Below are positions 8,866 to 17,602 of a stretch of DNA of 64,000 nucleotides, piece by piece. The notes beneath the pieces were generated by a model. It was given only the letters and a program-made list of their open reading frames with translations. It searched no databases and was not told the origin of the DNA. The stretch covers positions 1,780,001-1,844,000 of the forward strand of contig NZ_CP087598.1 of the NCBI RefSeq assembly GCF_020990385.1. Reading direction: 5' to 3'. The translations under genes were made by a program, and so were the position numbers. The DNA is from Paracoccus sp. MA (GTDB lineage: Bacteria > Pseudomonadota > Alphaproteobacteria > Rhodobacterales > Rhodobacteraceae). Numbering within the stretch: position 1 is the stretch's first letter; each line of letters begins with the position of its first letter.

Positions 8866-10239
8866 TCAGGGCGACATGGCGGCCAGCACCGCGCCGTGAT
8901 GCCCGGCCAGCGCGGCCGCGGCCGCGACCAGGGCGATCATGGCGGCGACCAGATCGTGCCGCGGGTCCCAGCAGCCATGCCGGCGCGCCAGCCAGACCGT
9001 CACCGGATAGCAGAACACCTGCGACAGCGCCTGGCCGATCAGCAGGCCCGGCAGGCCGTAAAGCGCGGCCCCGGTGACGACCAGGGTGAAATAGATCACC
9101 GCCCGCGAGGATTGCATGATGAAGAAGCCCCGCGAATCCCCGGCGGCGAGCGCGGAATATTCATAGCTGATCGGGATGACCTGCAGCATCTGGATGCAGG
9201 CAACGGCGACCAGGATGCCGCCCGCCGCGGCATAGCGCGGATCATAGAGCAGATCGACGAGCGGCGGCCCGGCCCAGGCCAGCACCACCGCCGCCACCAG
9301 CAGCAGCGCGGTCAGACCGGCGCGGGTGCGGGCCAGGATGCGGGCATTCTCGGGACCCTCGACCGGCGGGTGCTGGCGATACATCGGGATGAACAGCCGG
9401 CTGGCGATGGACGAGCCCAGCATGGCCGGAACCGTGGCCAGGAACAGGCCGATATTGTAGATGCCCAGCTGATGCAGCGTCAGCACCCGGCCCAGGATGA
9501 TGCGGTCGCCCTGGAACAGCAGGAAGCCGCAGATGGTGCTGAAAAAGATCCACTTGCCGAATTTCATCACCTCGGCGCGGGCCTCGGGCTCCATCCGGAA
9601 GCGGTTGCGGTGGCCGGGCAGGAACAGGCGGAACATCAGCAGCTGGGCAAAGGCGCCCAGCACATTGCCCCAGACCAGCGCCCAGACCGATTGCAGGATC
9701 AGCGCGGCGGCGATGGTCAGCAGGATGCCGATGAGCTGGTTGCACAGTTCGATCACCGTCAGCCGGCCCAGCTGCAGATGGCGGGCGGCGGTGTCGATCC
9801 GCGTCGGCAGGAACCCCCCGACGATCATCGAGGTGGCCGCCACCGGGAACACCCAGCCAAAGAGCGAGGCGTCGTAGAACCAGGCCAGCGGCCAGGCCAT
9901 CGCCATCGCCGCCAGGAAGATCAGGAAGCCGCGGATGATCTTCAGCGTCCAGATGGTGTCGAGGAAATCCGGGTCGTCGCCACGCTTGCTCTGCATGATC
10001 GACGGACCGAACCCCATGTCGCTGAACATGCTCAGCCCGATCAGGAAGCTGGTCACCAGCGCCATCAGGCCGAAATCGTCGGGGCTGAGGATGCGGGTCA
10101 GGATCAGGTTCGACCCCAGCCGCATGATCTGGCCCAGGCCGAAATTGGCCATGGACCAGGCGCCGCTGCCCAGAGCCCGCGAGGCGAGGCTCTTGCGCGG
10201 CGCCTCGCCGGGGCTTTCGGTTCCGCCGGGCTGGCTCAT
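8866..10239 (-). CDS. Polysaccharide flippase (Wzx/MATE-like)
   Basis: 457 aa from the ATG at 10239, which overlaps the stop of the upstream co-polymerase gene (TGATG). It is an inner-membrane protein with about 12 to 14 hydrophobic segments and an N-terminus typical of polysaccharide-export flippases (GAWSMANFGLGQIMRLGSNLILTR, here quoted only in part by position 25-50). It would flip undecaprenyl-linked repeat units to the periplasm for polymerisation. Its place at the end of a three-gene export block (kinase-like, co-polymerase, flippase) fits a Wzx/Wzy-dependent surface polysaccharide. The substrate cannot be read from sequence. Confidence 0.85.
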   Translation of the reverse strand: MSQPGGTESPGEAPRKSLASRALGSGAWSMANFGLGQIMRLGSNLILTRILSPDDFGLMALVTSFLIGLSMFSDMGFGPSIMQSKRGDDPDFLDTIWTLKIIRGFLIFLAAMAMAWPLAWFYDASLFGWVFPVAATSMIVGGFLPTRIDTAARHLQLGRLTVIELCNQLIGILLTIAAALILQSVWALVWGNVLGAFAQLLMFRLFLPGHRNRFRMEPEARAEVMKFGKWIFFSTICGFLLFQGDRIILGRVLTLHQLGIYNIGLFLATVPAMLGSSIASRLFIPMYRQHPPVEGPENARILARTRAGLTALLLVAAVVLAWAGPPLVDLLYDPRYAAAGGILVAVACIQMLQVIPISYEYSALAAGDSRGFFIMQSSRAVIYFTLVVTGAALYGLPGLLIGQALSQVFCYPVTVWLARRHGCWDPRHDLVAAMIALVAAAAALAGHHGAVLAAMSP

Positions 10240-11741
10240 CAGCCCATCCCGTCGGTCGGCATGCTGACCACGCCGGGCGAGGGCAGGCCGGGAATCTTGC
10301 CGATCAGCCACAGCGCGACCAGCGCCCCCAGCACCAGCAGCGCGACCATGTAGATGTTGCGCAGCCGGCGGGCGCGCAGGTCGGCGCTGGACAGCCGATA
10401 GGGCAGCGAGATGACCGGCCGCGTGCCGGTGGCGCGGGCGAACTGGTCGCTGCGCCGCAGGACCGGGTTCAGCAACTCCAGCACGAAGGCCACGGTCAGC
10501 GCCAGCGCCATGCTGCCGCCCACCCCCATGACCGCGCTTTTCTTGCGGTTGGACATGGCGGGATATTCCGGCGGCAGGGCGCGCTCCAGCAGCACGAAAC
10601 GCTCGGTCTGGTCGTTCTCCATCAGCATCTGCTGGGTCTCGACCTGGGCCAGCTGGCGCGAGATCTCGTTATAGCGGTCCTGCAGGCGGCGTTGCTGGCG
10701 GTTCATCGCCTCAAGCTCGCGGGTGACTTCGGGCGCGCGGGCGCGGGCGCGGTCGATCTCGACCCGGCGCGCCGCGATCCCGGCCTTCTGCTCGTTCAGC
10801 TTGGCGAGCTGGGCGTCGATCAGTTCGGCCTGGCGGCGGATCACGTCCGAGCCGCCGCTGCCGCCGCCGCTGTTCAGACGGTCCAGGATCTCCTCCAGCC
10901 GCTTGATCTCGGGGTGGTTCGGCGACAGCGTCCGGCGCGCCTGCGCCAGCTCGATCTCGGCCGAGCGGATCTGCTGCACCAGCGAGGCCGAGGGGCGCGC
11001 CTCGGAGGCGGTGCCCCCCGCCTCCAGCGACAGCCGCTCGCGCTGCAGGGTCATGACGTCGCGGTCCAGCGTCGTCTCCATCTCGGTCAGTTGGGCCAGC
11101 TCGGTCTGCAGGAATTCCTGCGAGGTGGGCAGCGAATCCTCGTTGCGGGCGCTGAACTCGACCACCTTGCGTTCCTGTGCGGAAAGCTGCTCGTTCAGGC
11201 GCGCCTCTTCGTTGCGCAGGTATTCCTGCGATTCCAGGATGCGCAGCTGGCGGTTCTCGCGGTCGCGGTTCACCACGCTGTTGGCGAAGTCATTGGCGAG
11301 GGCGGCGGCCATGGCCGGGGTCTCGGCCTGGGCGGTGATGACGATGGCCGCCAGCGACATGCGGGAATCGACCGAAACGCCGGGTGCGGTGATGCTTTCG
11401 ATCCGGGTCGAGCTGCGCAGCGCGCCCAGCTTTTCGGTCTCGCTCAGCGGGGAATCGGCGAACAGGCCCAGCCGCTCGATCACCTCGCGGAGGTTGGCGC
11501 GCGCCATCAGGCGCTGCTCGATCAGCTGCACGCGGCGCGAGGCCGGCAGCGAGCTGTCGCTGCCCTGGTCGATCGCGGCCGGCATGTCCAGCTGGATGAC
11601 CGCCGAGGCCTCGTAGACACGGGGCGAGGAAGTGATCAGGTAAAAGGAAATCAGCACGCCCAGGACCAGGATCGTCAGGACCAGCGGCAAGCGCCGCCAG
11701 ACCATCGAGATCAGATCCTGCAAGGATTGAATCGGTCCCAA
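10239..11741 (-). CDS. Polysaccharide co-polymerase / chain-length determinant (Wzz/GumC type)
   Basis: 500 aa. One membrane segment near residues 18-38 (LPLVLTILVLGVLISFYLI), a periplasmic Wzz domain (YEASAVIQL), long coiled-coil stretches between about 150 and 390 rich in Q/E/R, a GNVR-like region near 385-410, and a second membrane segment near 460-482. Such proteins control chain length together with a BY-kinase. It lacks a fused kinase domain; the separate kinase-like gene is immediately upstream (25-bp gap). The frame opens with a TTG at 11741; an internal ATG at 11705 is an alternative start and no strong ribosome-binding site decides. Confidence 0.85.
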   Translation of the reverse strand: MGPIQSLQDLISMVWRRLPLVLTILVLGVLISFYLITSSPRVYEASAVIQLDMPAAIDQGSDSSLPASRRVQLIEQRLMARANLREVIERLGLFADSPLSETEKLGALRSSTRIESITAPGVSVDSRMSLAAIVITAQAETPAMAAALANDFANSVVNRDRENRQLRILESQEYLRNEEARLNEQLSAQERKVVEFSARNEDSLPTSQEFLQTELAQLTEMETTLDRDVMTLQRERLSLEAGGTASEARPSASLVQQIRSAEIELAQARRTLSPNHPEIKRLEEILDRLNSGGGSGGSDVIRRQAELIDAQLAKLNEQKAGIAARRVEIDRARARAPEVTRELEAMNRQQRRLQDRYNEISRQLAQVETQQMLMENDQTERFVLLERALPPEYPAMSNRKKSAVMGVGGSMALALTVAFVLELLNPVLRRSDQFARATGTRPVISLPYRLSSADLRARRLRNIYMVALLVLGALVALWLIGKIPGLPSPGVVSMPTDGMG

Positions 11742-11766
11742 ATCTCGAACCCTGTCTTTCTTAAAT

Positions 11767-12573
11767 TCAGTCTTCCGACTTGTTCAGGACCACGCCCATC
11801 ACCGGCGGCATGCCGACGAGAAGCCGTTCGCATTCCGCCATGTCGGCGGCGGTGCCGCGGCGCCCGTCCGCCACCAGCAGCAGCGCATCGGCCAGCGGCA
11901 GCGCAGCCAGCGCCGCATCCTCGCCCAGAAGCGCGGCGGTGTCGATGATGGCGATCTCGGCCGGGTGGCTGTCGTGCAGCCGGTGCATGGCCCGGGCCAG
12001 CGCCTCGTCCTGCAGCAGCTCGGCCGCGCCCGGCTCGGCCCGCGCCGGCGCCAGAACCGCGAGGTTCGGCGCCTCGTCCACGCGCGAGACCAGCGCGTCC
12101 AGGTCGCCGCCCTCGCGCAGCGCCACCGAGACCGCGCCGCAGCCCGGCACGCCCAGCTGGCCCGCGACCTCCGGCTGGCCGAGGTCGAGGTCGATCAGCG
12201 CCACCTGCGTATGCGGCTGGCGTGCCAGCGCCAGCGCCAGGTTCACCGCCACGAAGGTGCCGCCCGCGCCCGGCGTCACCGGCACCACGGCGAGCTTGCT
12301 CCAGCCGCGGCTGCGCATCTCGCGCAGGATGCGGGTGCGCAGCAGCGAGAATCGCTGCGCGATGATCTTGGCATGTTTCGCGTCCGAAGCGGCCAGCGCC
12401 GCCTCGCGCCGGATGAACTTGCTGGAGACATGGCCCCGCGCCGCTTCCGGCGCAGCCTGTCCTGCCGGCGTCCTGTCCGGGTCATTCCCTGTCGCAGGCG
12501 TCAAACCTGTGGCCCCTCTGCCTCTGATGAAACGGCGCCGTCCCGGGGACTGCGGCCTGCCGATGACTTTCAC
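11767..12573 (-). CDS. BY-kinase-like ParA/MinD-fold protein with degenerate Walker A
   Basis: About 268 aa if it starts at the GTG at 12573; no ATG lies in a sensible position and the start is uncertain. The fold is that of the cytoplasmic half of bacterial tyrosine kinases (CpsD/Wzc-C): RFSLLRTRIL, then VTPGAGGTFVAVNLALALA, VALIDLDLGQPEV (Walker A'-like) and IAIIDTAALLGED (Walker B-like). The P-loop Lys is absent: the codon is GGC (Gly) where family members have GEGKT. The C-terminus ends NKSED with no Tyr cluster. It therefore probably cannot hydrolyse ATP or autophosphorylate normally and may act as a scaffold for the co-polymerase encoded next to it. Confidence 0.7.
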   Translation of the reverse strand: MKVIGRPQSPGRRRFIRGRGATGLTPATGNDPDRTPAGQAAPEAARGHVSSKFIRREAALAASDAKHAKIIAQRFSLLRTRILREMRSRGWSKLAVVPVTPGAGGTFVAVNLALALARQPHTQVALIDLDLGQPEVAGQLGVPGCGAVSVALREGGDLDALVSRVDEAPNLAVLAPARAEPGAAELLQDEALARAMHRLHDSHPAEIAIIDTAALLGEDAALAALPLADALLLVADGRRGTAADMAECERLLVGMPPVMGVVLNKSED

Positions 12574-12799
12574 GGCAGCGGCATGGTAGCGTCCCGGCCA
12601 TGAACGCGACAACCGAAAACACGCCCGATAACAAGAATGCGCCGCATTTCCCGGCCCGGCGGGGCGGAATCCCCATGTCGCGGCGGGCCGGCCGCACCGG
12701 CTCCGACATCGGGGCGGGCCCGGCCCCGCGATTATCCACCCAGGACGGCCGCGGCGGGCGATTCGGTCGCGGCCAGCCCGAAAGCCCGGACGCAGCCCG

Positions 12800-13630
12800 A
12801 TGACGCCCCCCTGCTCCATCATCCTGCCCGCCCATGACGAGGCGGACTATATCGGCGCCTGTCTCGGGCACATCCTGGCCCAGGACCACCGGGGTCCGGT
12901 CGAAGTCATCGTGATCGCCAACGGCTGCAGCGACGATACCGCCGCCCGCGCCCGCGCCCAGCAGCCCGGCTTTGCCGCCCGCGGCTGGCAGCTGCGGGTC
13001 GAGGAACTGGCGCAGGGGGGCAAGATCGGCGCGCTGAACCATGGCGACGCCTGCGCCGGCCCGGGGATCCGGCTGTATCTGGATGCCGATATCCGCATGG
13101 GGCCGCGGCTGCTGTCGGGGCTGGTCCGCGTGCTGGACGCGGACGAGCCGCGCTATGCCGGCGGGCGGCTGGTGGTCGCCCCGGCGCGCAGCGCCGTATC
13201 GCGCGCCTATGCCCGGTTCTGGCAGAAGCTGCCCTTCGTGGCCCAAGGCGTCACCGGAGCGGGGCTTTTCGCGGTGAACGAGGCGGGGCGGGCGCGCTGG
13301 GGGGCATTCCCGCAGATCATCTCGGACGATACCTTCGCCCGGCTGCAATTCGCGGAAGCCGAGCGGTTCCTGGTGGACGAGCCCTATGAATGGCCGCTGG
13401 TCGAGGGCTTTTCGCCGCTGGTCCGCGTGCGCCGGCGCCAGGACATGGGCGTGGCCGAGATCGCCCGGCTGTTCCCCGACCTGCCCTCCCGGCAGGGCCA
13501 TGTCCGCCCGGGCAAGGGCGAACTGCTGCGCCTTGCCGCCGCAGATCCGCTGGGCTTCGCGACCTATGCCGCCGTCGCGCTGGCGGTTCGCATGGGGCGC
13601 AACCGCCAGGAATGGGCGCGCGGGCGCTAG
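12800..13630 (+). CDS. Glycosyltransferase family 2
   Basis: 276 aa. GT-A fold motifs: SIILPAHDEADYI at the N-terminus, VIVIANGCSDDT, and the metal-binding DXD-like LYLDADIRM; an acceptor region follows (SDDTFARLQ). It would transfer a nucleotide-activated sugar in the cytoplasm to a lipid-linked precursor. It is divergent from the kinase-like gene; the 226-bp gap probably holds both promoters. Its stop shares the palindromic tetranucleotide CTAG with the stop of the convergent hydrolase gene. No strong ribosome-binding site precedes the ATG. Confidence 0.85.
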   Translation: MTPPCSIILPAHDEADYIGACLGHILAQDHRGPVEVIVIANGCSDDTAARARAQQPGFAARGWQLRVEELAQGGKIGALNHGDACAGPGIRLYLDADIRMGPRLLSGLVRVLDADEPRYAGGRLVVAPARSAVSRAYARFWQKLPFVAQGVTGAGLFAVNEAGRARWGAFPQIISDDTFARLQFAEAERFLVDEPYEWPLVEGFSPLVRVRRRQDMGVAEIARLFPDLPSRQGHVRPGKGELLRLAAADPLGFATYAAVALAVRMGRNRQEWARGR

Positions 13631-14397
13631 TCGGCCGCGAAGTCCCGCACCACCTGCCAGGCAAGCTGCTGCAGCACGGCGGCCTGCTCCTTCGGCACCT
13701 CGGGATAGGGGCCGCCGCCGCCGGGGATCCGGTTCGTCAGCCCCACCGGGCTCTGGCCGGTCAACGTCGCGTAATGGATCATCGCGATGAAATAGAAGCC
13801 TCCCGCCTCGGTCGGATGGATATCGTCGCGGAAAAAGTCGCGGATCGAGCGGGCGCCGGGCACCTTGCCGGCCTCGATGGCATCATGCAGCCGCACCATG
13901 CCCAGGCCGGCCGGGATCAGCCGCATCGGCTCCCCTCCCTCCGGCAGGTCCTCGTTCACCCGATCGGCGATCGCCTGCCATAGCGGCAGGTCCGCCAGGA
14001 TGCGGTCGCGCCAGGGCCGCGTCGAGCCCGGCTCGATATGGTCCCAGGTCTGGTAGAGATAGGGCTTCACATCCGGGTTCGACTGCCGCGCCAGCGCCAC
14101 CCATTTCGCGGCATAGCCGGCGCTGTCGTGATAATCCATCGCCGGGGCCAGCGGCACGCGCTCGGTGATGATCAGCGCGCCGACCGCGTGATTCGGCAGC
14201 CATTCGCGCCCGTTCACGCCCTGGGCGTGTTGCGCGTCCGTCCATTGGATCTCCAGCGGGGCGCCGTTGATGATCTGCATCTCGACGGATTCGTGCAGCA
14301 GATTCTGCATCATGCCGGGAACCGTGGGGCTGACGAGGCTGTGGCCGATGTAGAAAGCCGAGACGCCCTCAATTAAAAATTGCAAAAACCCCGCCAT
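13627..14397 (-). CDS. SGNH-like hydrolase/esterase, possible polysaccharide-modifying enzyme
   Basis: 256 aa from the ATG at 14397 (GAGGG nine bases upstream); an in-frame ATG at 14457 is less likely. The N-terminus has FYIGHSLVSPTVPGMMQ, with GHS replacing the GDS block of SGNH hydrolases, and the C-terminal block DDIHPTEAGGFY supplies the Asp-x-x-His pair. The middle has YLYQTWDHIEP. No clear signal peptide is seen, although the first 15 residues are hydrophobic. Its location in the locus suggests removal or transfer of acyl groups on the polysaccharide; this is inference from context. Confidence 0.6.
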   Translation of the reverse strand: MAGFLQFLIEGVSAFYIGHSLVSPTVPGMMQNLLHESVEMQIINGAPLEIQWTDAQHAQGVNGREWLPNHAVGALIITERVPLAPAMDYHDSAGYAAKWVALARQSNPDVKPYLYQTWDHIEPGSTRPWRDRILADLPLWQAIADRVNEDLPEGGEPMRLIPAGLGMVRLHDAIEAGKVPGARSIRDFFRDDIHPTEAGGFYFIAMIHYATLTGQSPVGLTNRIPGGGGPYPEVPKEQAAVLQQLAWQVVRDFAAD

Positions 14398-14704
14398 ATT
14401 AACAACCCTCGATTGTGAATTACCTGCCTGCGCGCCGTTATCGCAGAATTGCCCCAAGACCGCAATTCAACCGGCAGTTGCCAATATCGGGCCAAGACAA
14501 CCAATTGCTTGCCAAAAGGCCGCGGCGATCACGGATTCTCACATCATGTTTACCTAGGGTAAGGGCCGCACAGCCCTCCGGTTCTCTGCGATAAGTCATT
14601 GTTTTAAAAAGAACCTATACTTTTCGTCAGTGCCTCAATTCGTTCTAGTTTTATTCAAATGCACGGCTATACTGCGCCAGTAGTGATTAGGACAGGTTTT
14701 CAAA
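14398..14704. promoter_or_regulatory. AT-rich intergenic region, divergent promoters likely
   Basis: A 307-bp gap between the divergent hydrolase and sugar-transferase genes, distinctly AT-richer than its surroundings from about 14580 to 14700. Two TATACT boxes are visible (near 14617 and 14669) that could be -10 elements for the sugar transferase. No coding sequence was recognised. Confidence 0.45.
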
Positions 14705-15403
14705 ATGCGGCACACCACGGATTTTGATATCGAGACGATCGGCTCGGTGCTGCAATCGGACCCCGGCGGAACCATCGGCGAACCCATGGGGGTCCGATCT
14801 TTTTATGCCCGCTTTCTCAAGCGTCCCCTGGACATTGCGGCCGTTGTTCTGGCCGCACCGATTGTCCTGCCGGTGGTGATGATCCTTGCCATCGTCATCC
14901 TGTGCCATGGGGAAAAGCCCTTCTATACCCAACTGCGGGTCGGACGCTCGGGCCGCAACTTCCGGCTGTGGAAGCTGCGCACCATGGTCGAGGATGCCGA
15001 CAAGCGCCTGGCCGAATATCTGGCCGCGAACCCCGAGGCCAAGACCGAATGGGATCTGACCCAGAAGCTGAAGAACGATCCGCGCATCACCTCGACCGGC
15101 CGCTTCCTGCGCAAGACCTCTCTGGACGAGCTGCCGCAACTGTGGAACGTGCTGCGCGGCGACATGAGCATCGTCGGTCCGCGGCCGATGATGATCGAGC
15201 AGGCGCAGCTTTATCCCGGGGCGGATTATTATCACCTGCGGCCGGGCGTGACCGGGCTCTGGCAGATCTCGGACCGCAACGACAGCACCTTCGCGGCCCG
15301 CGCCACCTTCGACGCCCGCTATGCCGGAGAGCTCAGCCTTGCCGGGGATGTGACCATCATCGCCAAGACGGTGGGCGTGGTCCTGCGCTGCACCGGCTAC
15401 TGA
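14705..15403 (+). CDS. ExoY-type undecaprenyl-phosphate sugar phosphotransferase
   Basis: 232 aa bacterial sugar transferase (PF02397 type). One membrane segment (about residues 42-65, LDIAAVVLAAPIVLPVVMIL) is followed by the cytoplasmic catalytic domain with KRPLDI, VGRSGRNFRLWKLRTM, RFLRKTSLDELPQLWNVL, MSIVGPRP and the GLWQISDRN block. It transfers a sugar-1-phosphate (galactose or glucose in characterised ExoY/WbaP relatives) to undecaprenyl phosphate and so starts repeat-unit assembly. The small convergent gene that overlaps its end by 7 bp resembles ExoX, the known antagonist of ExoY in rhizobia. Confidence 0.9.
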   Translation: MRHTTDFDIETIGSVLQSDPGGTIGEPMGVRSFYARFLKRPLDIAAVVLAAPIVLPVVMILAIVILCHGEKPFYTQLRVGRSGRNFRLWKLRTMVEDADKRLAEYLAANPEAKTEWDLTQKLKNDPRITSTGRFLRKTSLDELPQLWNVLRGDMSIVGPRPMMIEQAQLYPGADYYHLRPGVTGLWQISDRNDSTFAARATFDARYAGELSLAGDVTIIAKTVGVVLRCTGY

Positions 15404-15609
15404 GCGGTCCGGCCGGTCTCGGCCTCATGCCGCTCGATGCATCTGAGGCGCCGCCATGCGACGAAAAGCGTGGCGGCGGTTCCACTGACGGAATAAACCA
15501 GCAGGGCAGTCCAGAGCGACAGATCAAAGGCCACAGCCCCGATCACCGCGCTGGCCAGCGCAACTGCAACGCCAATGGTCAAGATGCCGGTCAGAGGTGC
15601 TCTCCTCAA
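15397..15609 (-). CDS. Small ExoX/SyrA-like membrane protein
   Basis: 70 aa with two membrane segments (LTIGVAVALASAVIGAVAF and SLWTALLVYSVSGTAATLFVA) and a short basic C-terminal tail (WRRLRCIERHE). Size, topology and the central SLWTALL motif resemble the exopolysaccharide production repressor family (ExoX/SyrA, PF11089). In rhizobia exoX lies beside exoY and lowers exopolysaccharide synthesis; here it converges on an ExoY-like gene with a 7-bp overlap. It begins with TTG at 15609; a later TTG (about 15576) is possible. Assignment is by resemblance and context. Confidence 0.55.
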   Translation of the reverse strand: MRRAPLTGILTIGVAVALASAVIGAVAFDLSLWTALLVYSVSGTAATLFVAWRRLRCIERHEAETGRTAQ

Positions 15610-15792
15610 AATGCACAGGTCCTTGGATCAATAGTGCCAAAGAAAAAACGAATCGCTAGACAAACTTTAGTGCCGTATTCCCTCTTACTGCATATCCGCT
15701 CATTCTTAAGCAAAAATCAGCGCAATCCAGCCTGCATGGTGTTTGAATACCGCGACAGTTGAGCATTTTCCTTTGAATTGGAGCCTGCCGCC

Positions 15793-16998
15793 TTGCGAAT
15801 CGGCTATTTGGTCAATACCTATCCCCGCCCCTCGCACAGCTTCATCCGGCGCGAGATCGCGGCTCTGGAGGCGCAGGGCCTGCAGGTGCACCGATTCGCC
15901 ATGCGCGGCGATCCGGCCGCATTGACCGATCCCGCCGACCGCGCCGAGCATGCCCGGACCGAGCGGGTGCTTGAAGCCGGGGGCAAGCGGCTGCTCGCCG
16001 GGCTTGCCCGGCAAGCTCTGGAAAATCCTGCGCGATTCTTCCGCGCCATGCGCCTGGTACGGCGGCGGGCGCGGGCCGGGGAATCCAGCCTGGCGCGGCA
16101 GATCATCTATCTGGCCGAGGGTGCCCATGTCGCCGCCCGGGCCAAGGCGCTGGGGCTTGCGCATATCCACGCGCATTTCGGCACGAACTCGGCCCGGGTC
16201 GCGGCCTATGCCCGGTTGCTGGGCGGGCCGCGCTTCAGCTTTACCGTCCACGGTCCAGAGGAATTCGACAATGGCCTGGCCCTGGACCTGGGCGGCAAGC
16301 TGGCGCTGGCGGAGTTCTGCATTGCGGTCAGCAGCTATGGCCGCTCGCAAATCTTCCGCTGGTCGGCCGCTGAAGATTGGGAAAAGGTGCATGTGGTGCA
16401 TTGCGGGCTTGACCTGCCCCGCTGGGCAGAGCCTTCGCCGCTCCCGCCCGGCGCGCTTCACATGGTCGCGGTCGGACGTTTCGCCGAGCAGAAGGGATTC
16501 GGCCTGCTGATCCGCGCCTTCGCCCTGGCCTGGCGGCGCAATCCCGCGCTGCGCCTGTCGCTGGTCGGCGACGGCGAGCTGCGCCCGCAGATCGAGGCGC
16601 TGATCGCGGCCGAGGGCATGGGCGAGGCCGTCCGCCTGCTCGGCTGGCAGGACGAGGCCGGCGTCCGCGCCGCCATGGATGCCGCCCATGCGCTGGTCAC
16701 CCCCAGCTTCGCCGAGGGCCTGCCGGTGGTCATCATGGAGGCTATGGCCTGCGCCCGCCCGGTGATCGCCACCTATATCGCCGGCATCCCCGAACTGGTC
16801 CGCCCCGGACAAGAGGGCTGGCTGGTCCCCGCCGGCGATGCCGAGGCCCTGGCCGAAACCATGCTGCAAGCCGCCGAAACCGATCACGCTACGCTGGAAC
16901 GCATGGGCGCCGCGGCCCGCGCCCGCGTCACGGAACGCCACGACATCCGCGAATCCGCCCGGCGTCTGGCGGCGCTGTTCAGCCGCGCCACAGGCTGA
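15793..16998 (+). CDS. Glycosyltransferase family 4
   Basis: 401 aa, probably starting at the TTG at 15793 with GGAG nine bases upstream; the upstream TTG at 15778 lacks a ribosome-binding site. GT-B fold: N-terminal LRIGYLVNTYPRPSHSFIRRE, a hinge at VVHCGLD, and a C-terminal donor site with GRFAEQKGFGLLIRAF, LVGDGELRPQIE and the EX7E-type motif PSFAEGLPVVIMEAMACARPVI. A cytoplasmic retaining sugar transferase for the polysaccharide or for the PKS/NRPS product. It is convergent with the phosphopantetheinyl transferase gene, overlapping its 3' end by 20 bp. Confidence 0.88.
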   Translation: MRIGYLVNTYPRPSHSFIRREIAALEAQGLQVHRFAMRGDPAALTDPADRAEHARTERVLEAGGKRLLAGLARQALENPARFFRAMRLVRRRARAGESSLARQIIYLAEGAHVAARAKALGLAHIHAHFGTNSARVAAYARLLGGPRFSFTVHGPEEFDNGLALDLGGKLALAEFCIAVSSYGRSQIFRWSAAEDWEKVHVVHCGLDLPRWAEPSPLPPGALHMVAVGRFAEQKGFGLLIRAFALAWRRNPALRLSLVGDGELRPQIEALIAAEGMGEAVRLLGWQDEAGVRAAMDAAHALVTPSFAEGLPVVIMEAMACARPVIATYIAGIPELVRPGQEGWLVPAGDAEALAETMLQAAETDHATLERMGAAARARVTERHDIRESARRLAALFSRATG

Positions 16999-17602
16999 GC
17001 GCCAGCCAATAGCCCGCCGCCTGCCCCCAGCGCCCGCCGATCAGCCGGTCGCCCATGCAGGCGCGGAACCGCAGCGCATAGATCACCACCGGGACCGCAC
17101 GGAAGTCCAGCATCCGCCCGGTCAGCGGATATTGCGCCTTGAACATCGCCTCCTTGGCGCAAAAGGCCAGCAAGGCATCCCCGGCCCCGTTCAGGCGAAA
17201 GGGCATGATGGTCTCGGCCAGACCTTCCGGAAGGGCGCGGTCGCAAGGCTCCAGATCGACGCCGACGCTTGCCCCGCCGGGTGGGGCGGCGATGGCGATG
17301 CAGTAATCGCCGCCATGCGACAGGCTGGCGCGGATGCCCGGCGGCAGGTCGGGCCGGCGGTCGGGACGCGCCGGGATGGGCCGATCCGCCGGCAGGTCAT
17401 GCCCGGCCTGCCGGATCGCCGCGCGCAGCGCCATGCGCCCCAAGGCGAACTCGCGCCGCCGCTTCGGGACGGCGCGGGCGATAGCCCCCGCCTCCTCGGG
17501 CAAAAGCGGCGCGGGCTCGGCCGTCAGCGGCAGCACCGCGCAGCCATGACCCGAAGGCAGCAGGCGGCGGGCCAGTGCCTCGAGCGCAACGGCGCCGCTC
17601 AC
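16979..17602 (-). CDS. Sfp-type 4'-phosphopantetheinyl transferase
   Basis: 207 aa starting with GTG at 17602, whose GTGA overlaps the stop of the NRPS gene, so the two are translationally coupled. The enzyme moves 4'-phosphopantetheine from CoA to the conserved Ser of carrier proteins. Motifs: [13 protein letters not shown], the Mg-binding [10 protein letters not shown], and [16 protein letters not shown]. Its place as last gene of the PKS-GT-NRPS operon implies that it activates the NRPS carrier domain (Ser1452) and the PKS acyl carrier (Ser1754). Confidence 0.9.
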   Translation of the reverse strand: MSGAVALEALARRLLPSGHGCAVLPLTAEPAPLLPEEAGAIARAVPKRRREFALGRMALRAAIRQAGHDLPADRPIPARPDRRPDLPPGIRASLSHGGDYCIAIAAPPGGASVGVDLEPCDRALPEGLAETIMPFRLNGAGDALLAFCAKEAMFKAQYPLTGRMLDFRAVPVVIYALRFRACMGDRLIGGRWGQAAGYWLALSLWRG

